Assembly (NCBI GenBank): GCA_021399435.1
Contig: JAJTUP010000187.1
Span: forward strand, 1 to 35,644
Length of the DNA stretch: 35,644 nucleotides
Direction: 5' to 3'
Source of the DNA: Diaporthe sp. PMI_573
Taxonomy: Eukaryota; Ascomycota; Sordariomycetes; Diaporthales; Diaporthaceae
The position numbers and the translations under genes are program-made. This document shows positions 30,880 through 35,644 of this stretch, one piece after another (position 1 is the stretch's first letter; every line of letters starts with the position of its first letter). The notes beneath the pieces are model-generated. The model saw only the letters and a list, made by a program, of their open reading frames with translations, searched no databases and had not been told where the DNA came from.

Positions 30880-32323
30880 AAATCGTCAGTGGCGATCGGA
30901 CAGAGATAGTACCTTGAAGGCAACGGCTGAGGAGGCTGGTATGTCCAACGAGGACTACCAAGGCAAGCTCACAGCGGTCAATGAAACCTTCACGCCTAGG
31001 ACTGAGGAAGACAGGCTTGGCGAAGCGCCCGCGACCAAGGCTCCATCCGAGCCAGTCAAGCAGGAACTTGTCGCTGAGCCTACCTCCGAGCCGGCCGAGG
31101 AGGAACTTGCCGCTGAGCCTGTCGCCAAGCCTTCTGAGCCAGCCAACATGAGCTGGGCCGACATGGTCGACGAGGAGTCGTCTCAGGCGGTGCCAGCAGC
31201 ACCGAAGTTGCACATCCCCTACCAGGCAGCTCTGGACAGGCTTGCAAAGCCCCAAGCAGCCCCACTGCCTCCGGTGTCCGAACCTACCACGGCACCCAAG
31301 GCCAAGGCTGCGGAGAAGCCCCCTTCCCAGGGCAAGCCAGTCGTCCGCCCGGTTCGCGAAGACCTTGCACCGGCCCTGCAGAACCGTGTCTTGCCCTTGA
31401 AGCTCCGCCAAGAGATCTGGGACGAGCAATTCCCAAACTGCCAGAGGCAGGAGGGCGCCGAGCCGCTTCAGGTGCAGATCCCTCGCAGCAAGAAGAGCTC
31501 TCTCCTGCTCGGTGAGATCTTGGAGGGCAGCGAAGGCAAGACCAGAAGTATATTTGACAGGCTGCGGCTATATCTTCCGTGCTGTATCGACGTCATAACC
31601 CAAGACTCGACCGACAACAGGTTCGGCCTCACGCTCTTGTACGTCGGTCTCAAGCATGGATGCAAAGATTCGCCGCAGAGCCACACCTCCATCAATGCCC
31701 TGATGTCAGCCTGGGATATACTCTACAACTGGGCGTGTCTCGTCACAAAGGGCTACGAGATCGACGTCGTTCGCTTTGCCATGTCGAGGCTCGACCATGA
31801 GATCGACGCAAGGTACGACGGCATCCTGGACCGGGACGGCTCCATGGCCAAGGCAATAGCCTTTGTCGAGGGGGAGAACATTCCCCTCGCGCAGCCCGTT
31901 GCCAAGCCTCGCAAGGAGCGTGCTGCTCGCCCCAAGCCGGGCCAGCACCAGGCCCGCGTGTTGGCAGACCGCAAGGCCGACAACAAGCGACTCATCGAGA
32001 TTCAGAACAGCTTCATTCAGACAGAGAAGGCGGCTGTCTTGGCTCGTGTCGCCGTCATCATCGACGAATGTCGCGTGGAAGCGGGCAGCACCGAACTCAA
32101 CTGGAAGGCCCTTACAGACAAGTTCTTCCAGCTCGCTATGGCATCCACAGACGCGCGTTCCCGCGCCGAGTGGATCCACTCGGGCGGCCAAACGTGGAGG
32201 AACCAGCACATCGCCCCCAAGTCGGAGGCGCAGATCCTCTTCGACAGGAATCTCAACTCCTGGTGGTCCAACTTCCTCGGCCTCATGGGACATCCGCAGG
32301 CACCGGCCACAAGGGAGCGCTGA
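30821..32323 (+). CDS. Gene E, downstream frame (500 aa), hypothetical
   Basis: The first ATG is at 30821, but the frame is open back to the stop at 30617-30619, so the true 5' end may lie in the upstream frame. The first 60 residues are charged. An acidic Glu/Pro/Ala-rich linker follows, then MSWADMVDEESS near 108-119. From about 190 on the protein looks folded and mostly helical: LKLRQEIWDEQF, FGLTLLYVGLKHG and ALMSAWDILYNWACLV in the middle, and a Trp-containing C-terminal part (LNWKALTDKFFQL, LNSWWSNFLGLMG). No catalytic motif or known family recognised. It converges on gene F with 483 bp between stops. Confidence 0.65.
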   Translation: MSNEQRRDMYKGAVLATDDENRQWRSDRDSTLKATAEEAGMSNEDYQGKLTAVNETFTPRTEEDRLGEAPATKAPSEPVKQELVAEPTSEPAEEELAAEPVAKPSEPANMSWADMVDEESSQAVPAAPKLHIPYQAALDRLAKPQAAPLPPVSEPTTAPKAKAAEKPPSQGKPVVRPVREDLAPALQNRVLPLKLRQEIWDEQFPNCQRQEGAEPLQVQIPRSKKSSLLLGEILEGSEGKTRSIFDRLRLYLPCCIDVITQDSTDNRFGLTLLYVGLKHGCKDSPQSHTSINALMSAWDILYNWACLVTKGYEIDVVRFAMSRLDHEIDARYDGILDRDGSMAKAIAFVEGENIPLAQPVAKPRKERAARPKPGQHQARVLADRKADNKRLIEIQNSFIQTEKAAVLARVAVIIDECRVEAGSTELNWKALTDKFFQLAMASTDARSRAEWIHSGGQTWRNQHIAPKSEAQILFDRNLNSWWSNFLGLMGHPQAPATRER

Positions 32324-32806
32324 CCGTGGCTGGCCCAAACAGAGGCCAGCCTGCTCCTCCCCGGCAGAGAGGCGCGCAATTTTATAGATTAGGACAGATG
32401 AAATGCACATTGTTCTTGTCTGAATTATCCACAGTTTCATTCCCAAGTGACATGCTTAGATACAATCGTCTGATTACGAGTGACATGTTCCTTCCCGTGG
32501 CAGCCCCACGAGGGGATTTGACAACTTCATCTGTAGGCTCTCCGTGTGCGGACATAAACGTTCAGTCTAGGTAGAGTAGCCGCAAGGACTCGATTTGTTA
32601 GCAAATCACACAGGAGTTCTCCAAACTAACACCACCGTCACTAATTCATGGCTGTTTCTCCCATCTCAACAACTCAATCAACACACTTTCAAAGTTTTGT
32701 CCGCATCATTTCACATTCAAGATTTCAAGAACAAGTGTCTCATTAGTTGCCAAATTCCACGCCTAAATTATTTGTCCTTGTCGAGTCACCTCCCCGCCAC
32801 GACGTT
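32324..32806. other. Convergent spacer between genes E and F
   Basis: About 480 bp of balanced to AT-rich sequence between facing stop codons, probably holding the transcript ends of both genes. Two short open frames here have no recognisable content. Confidence 0.5.
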
Positions 32807-34360
32807 TCAGCGGCGGCTCCGGCTACCTCTCCGCCGACCTTGCGTAGCGTTGTTTGCATCCACCGGATGGTCCGGCTGACGCGGACGAGAGTCCGGTCGA
32901 CCGCGGGGGGCGGATGGACCACCACGGCGAGGTGATGGTACAGCAGGCGGCGGCGGCGGAGGCGGGGGTGGAGGTGGAGGTGGCAGAGTGGAGGCTTGAC
33001 CATGCTGGCTCCGCCCTCGGGCTTCACCTACCGCGTCCTTGTTCCTCTTCTTCTTCTCGCCGCGTCTATCCCGTGGTAAAGAAGTCCCCTCGCTGGCAGC
33101 TTGCCCTGCGACTGTTTGCTGCACGGCCTGCTGCTGTCCAGAGCTACCAGGCCCGCCGGGGAACAGCTGCGCCTGGGCCCACACGTCGCCTTGTGGGATC
33201 GAGCCACTGCTCTGGCCCTGGGCTGGGTCTTGGGCAGGCATGGGGCGCTGCTGCTCTTCGTCAGAAAGCTCGTCGAACCACTCCTGGTCCTCGGCAAGCT
33301 TCCGGTCCACGGATGCGGTCAGGAGGCGCTGTGCCACATCCCGAGCCGCGCCGCAAGGGCCGTTCGACTTGGAATCTGGGACTCTGCGGTAGAACAACAG
33401 GAACGTCTGTCCCTCCGGCAGCGAAGCCTTGGTATCCCCGCGCCAGGGCTCCCCGCCTGCGGCCTCGGTCGTGTTCGTGGGCACGCACTCCTTCCCGTCG
33501 GTGTGGAAGAGGCGGATTGTGTCGTGGTCTGTCCCGGACGTCGCGTTCCGGGTCTGGACAACCGCTGCGAGGACGTATCCGTAGGTCTTGGCCGTGTCGT
33601 AGGCATAGATGTTTGTCATCCCTGCGACAGGAGGGGCGTTGTCTCCTGGCCGCATAGTCACGGCGGTGAACCAGTGGGCGTCATTCAGGCTCACGCGCAC
33701 GCCATGGCCCACGACCAGCCTGATCTGGATGACGAGCGGCTCGTTGATCATTAATTTGTACTCTGCTATTGTGTCCTTGCCTGTGAGCTTCTCCACGGCG
33801 CGACATGTGTTCTGGTCGACGAGTCCCTGCAGCACTGGGTGCGTCTTTGGGTCCCAGTCGAGGCGGCCAAGACGCGCCAGCTCCATGGGGCCGTACATGT
33901 TTGGCTGCTTTGCCCACATGTCATCGCCCTTGAGCCTCGACCAGAGCGTGCCGTAGAAGCAGAAGGCGTAGCGGCCCCACATGACCTCCATCATGGCTTT
34001 GCTCTCGCAAAGGGCTGCAAAGTCGACATCTGTGCCTTGTGCGGTACCCTGGGCCATGGCAAGTGCGGCCTGACGGAGGCCGTCTCGAGCTGGGCTGTCG
34101 TCGCCTTCCATGTGCCCGAAATCTGCCCAGAAGTATCTCAAGATGGCTCGCCCTACACCTCCTTGTCCCTCGATGGTTGGCCAGTGGCCGTGCGACAGTG
34201 AGGCGTGCAGGAATCTGTACAGGATGGCGAGGCAGTCGATGCCAGACACCTGCGGCCGCAGTGGTGACGGTTGGAAGGGGTCAGACGGCCACTGTTGCTG
34301 CAGCGACATGACAACACCGCTGTGGCTTGGATCGTCTCGAAGGTCTTGTATGAAAGACAT
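32807..34360 (-). CDS. Gene F: ubiquitin-specific-protease-like protein (517 aa) with Pro-rich basic tail
   Basis: The ATG is at 34360 and no intron is needed. Residues about 36-330 follow a C19 (USP) layout: a Cys box, QVSGIDCLAILYRFLHA with C43, early; a long helical middle; then IQIRLVVGHGVRVSLNDAHW with H229, the IYAYD strand (D255 a candidate third residue), and TFLLFYRR at 319-326, like the aYlLFY ending of USPs. USPs remove ubiquitin from proteins, so a deubiquitinase-like role is possible. The usual GNTCYMNS box is not conserved, and no zinc-binding Cys pairs are seen. The C-terminal 190 residues are disordered: KKKRNK near 436, a run of Pro near 460-472, and an Arg-rich end suited to binding nucleic acid. 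The assignment is by eye; another papain-like fold (Cys first, His later) is the alternative. Confidence 0.68.
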   Translation of the reverse strand: MSFIQDLRDDPSHSGVVMSLQQQWPSDPFQPSPLRPQVSGIDCLAILYRFLHASLSHGHWPTIEGQGGVGRAILRYFWADFGHMEGDDSPARDGLRQAALAMAQGTAQGTDVDFAALCESKAMMEVMWGRYAFCFYGTLWSRLKGDDMWAKQPNMYGPMELARLGRLDWDPKTHPVLQGLVDQNTCRAVEKLTGKDTIAEYKLMINEPLVIQIRLVVGHGVRVSLNDAHWFTAVTMRPGDNAPPVAGMTNIYAYDTAKTYGYVLAAVVQTRNATSGTDHDTIRLFHTDGKECVPTNTTEAAGGEPWRGDTKASLPEGQTFLLFYRRVPDSKSNGPCGAARDVAQRLLTASVDRKLAEDQEWFDELSDEEQQRPMPAQDPAQGQSSGSIPQGDVWAQAQLFPGGPGSSGQQQAVQQTVAGQAASEGTSLPRDRRGEKKKRNKDAVGEARGRSQHGQASTLPPPPPPPPPPPPPAVPSPRRGGPSAPRGRPDSRPRQPDHPVDANNATQGRRRGSRSRR

Positions 34361-34527
34361 GTTGGAGTGTGGAATGTGAGGTTATCTTTTGGTCCGTTCT
34401 CTTGTAGTCTTGTGCTCTCGTTGTCTAGTAGTCTGTTGTGTTGTGGTTTGATTGCGAGTGACGGTAGGAGAGTTTGGATCAAAGGTCGCCAGGTAGTGAT
34501 TCCATGGGAGAAGCGTCGGGCAGGTTT
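34361..34527 (-). promoter_or_regulatory. Upstream region of gene F
   Basis: About 165 bp between the gene F start and the satellite. On the coding strand the last bases before the ATG are CA-rich (CACATTCCACACTCCAAC). No TATA or CCAAT box is clear. Confidence 0.35.
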
Positions 34528-34900
34528 AGACAAGACGTCTAAATAAATATTCTTTCCTGCCTATTTAGATATCTAAATAGATAATATAAGAATTCTATTT
34601 AGATATACCTTTAAAAAGCTATATTATTTAAATCTATTTTTATATCTTTTATTAAATGTCTAAATAGAATTTAATTAATATCTATTTAAATATCTAAATA
34701 GATATTAAATATATTCTATTTAGATATAGTCTCAATAAAGCTTATTTTTTATTTTTTTTATTTTTTTTAATAAATATATAAATAAAATATACTTTTAATA
34801 AATTTAATTTTACTTTTTTATCTAAATTACTTTTTAAAGTTCTTTATTATATATCTAAATAGAATTATCTTAATAAAATATCTTTTTATTATTTTCATTA
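34528..34900. repeat. AT-rich satellite array 4
   Basis: Palindromic cores begin at 34562 (perfect) and 34683 (one mismatch), 121 bp apart. Spacer motifs such as ATAAAGCTTATTTT near 34735-34750 are in the opposite orientation to AAATAAGCTTTATT of array 3. The unit decays to plain AT-rich sequence before the pogo end at 34901. Confidence 0.82.
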
Positions 34901-35644
34901 ACATGGTTCACCAATCAGTAGGTCATACCAGTCAGTAGGACACTTTTACTAACTTAACCAACTTTTACCAACCCCAGCACCCACCAGGTACCAAAGGGTC
35001 AGTTAAAATTAGCACCAATTAATACCAACTACTTCAAATTCCTTATTTCTAATTAATTTAGTCAATTTAGAGAGGTTAGTACTACTACAATACTAGTCCA
35101 AAGTAGACGACTTTTAGTAGGAAAATCAGCTTCCCCACCAAAATAAAGCATTTCAACCATACAGGATCAACCTTAATCTACACCAGCTAGACCAACTATT
35201 TAGGTAGTCCGCCACAAACTACTTAAAAATATACTATTATTTACTTAAAATCTAAATAACTAGACTCTTCTACATCTTTCTTACAAGTTCTTACATTATA
35301 CCTAGTCTTACCATAGTTACCACATCATCATTTAAACAGTCCACCATAGACTACCTCCTTACCATTACTAGCCATTTTACTAGCTAGCTACTTCCCCTTT
35401 TATTTTTCTTTAATTATTACCTAGGAATCCTCAATACTAAGTACCCCTCTAAGCTAGACCCAACTTCTTTTAGCCCTCTAGTACTTAGCAAGCCTAATAT
35501 TAACCTTCTTAAGGGTATGGACCTAATTATTTAAAAGAGTAATCTAATACACCATTACTTATACACCCTTCATAAACTTCTTAACTACCTAGATAATTAG
35601 TATAGGAGAGCTACCCTAGTATATAGATATCCTACCCTTAATAA
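34901..35644 (-). mobile_element. Third pogo copy, RIP-decayed, inverted, truncated by the window end
   Basis: It begins with ACATGGTTCACC after TA at 34899-34900. Its terminal repeat carries its own duplicated 17-mer-like core (CAATCAGTAGGTCAT and CAGTCAGTAGGACAC). Beyond about 35100 it is the reverse complement of the 3' part of the intact element. Reversed decayed forms of the zinc-knuckle region (about 35270-35330), the KRSRVQLGG segment (near 35440-35480) and upstream transposase sequence can be followed to the end of the window. Stops and lost Cys codons mark it as dead. Confidence 0.82.

Noticed and set aside
30938..30943. GTATGT as a splice donor in gene E
   Set aside because: It lies inside the downstream frame, which is open and compositionally continuous across it; no need for an intron there.
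30611..31429. 272-codon minus-strand frame across gene E
   Set aside because: Low-complexity antisense reading of the Pro/Glu-rich linker; no supported start or domain.
32854..33657. 267-codon plus-strand frame opposite gene F
   Set aside because: Antisense shadow; Arg/Gly/Ser-rich with no motif, while the minus strand has the Cys and His boxes in order.

Overview
The window looks like accessory DNA of a filamentous ascomycete (Pezizomycotina). It mixes AT-rich, stop-riddled retrotransposon relics, pogo-type DNA transposons, AT-rich satellite arrays and islands of GC-rich genes that keep long open frames. The relics differ from their intact relatives mostly by CpA-to-TpA changes on either strand, the pattern left by repeat-induced point mutation (RIP). 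No bacterial or organellar features, functional tRNAs or rRNAs were seen.

Layout. 1-4740: decayed Ty3/gypsy element on the minus strand (gag, protease, RT, RNase H; integrase leaves the window). 4741-5430: spacer with a short GC-rich patch. 5430-8842: decayed Ty1/copia polyprotein on the plus strand. 8843-11134: AT-rich, tandem-repeat and microsatellite DNA without a supported gene. 11135-12726: two facing LTR-like repeats of about 515 bp with a 505-bp TRIM-like mini-retroelement between them. 13128-15292: gene A. 15488-22160: satellite interrupted by an intact pogo element (15996-18320) and a RIP-decayed relative (18463-20788). 22161-23155: island with small gene B. 23155-23830: satellite. 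23969-34360: compact cluster of genes C, D, E and F. 34528-34900: satellite. 34901-35644: third pogo copy, decayed, inverted and cut by the window end.

The islands hold the main interest. A and C are diverged paralogues of about 700 residues whose order of conserved blocks resembles a DEAH-type RNA helicase (helicase core, winged-helix/HA2-like part, OB-like tail). In both, the nucleotide-binding and catalytic motifs appear lost. D is a gag-like, low-complexity protein with two zinc-knuckle-like motifs. E consists of two overlapping frames that may form one protein. F resembles a ubiquitin-specific protease (C19-like) with a proline-rich, basic tail. B encodes a possible 85-residue charged protein behind a putative 5'UTR intron.

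How these genes work together is not known. Their co-location, freedom from RIP, convergent/divergent packing, and the satellite lying within about 200 bp of the start codons of A, C and F suggest a selfish or virus-derived accessory module. That is inference. The helicase-like and protease-like assignments were made by eye and need profile searches.
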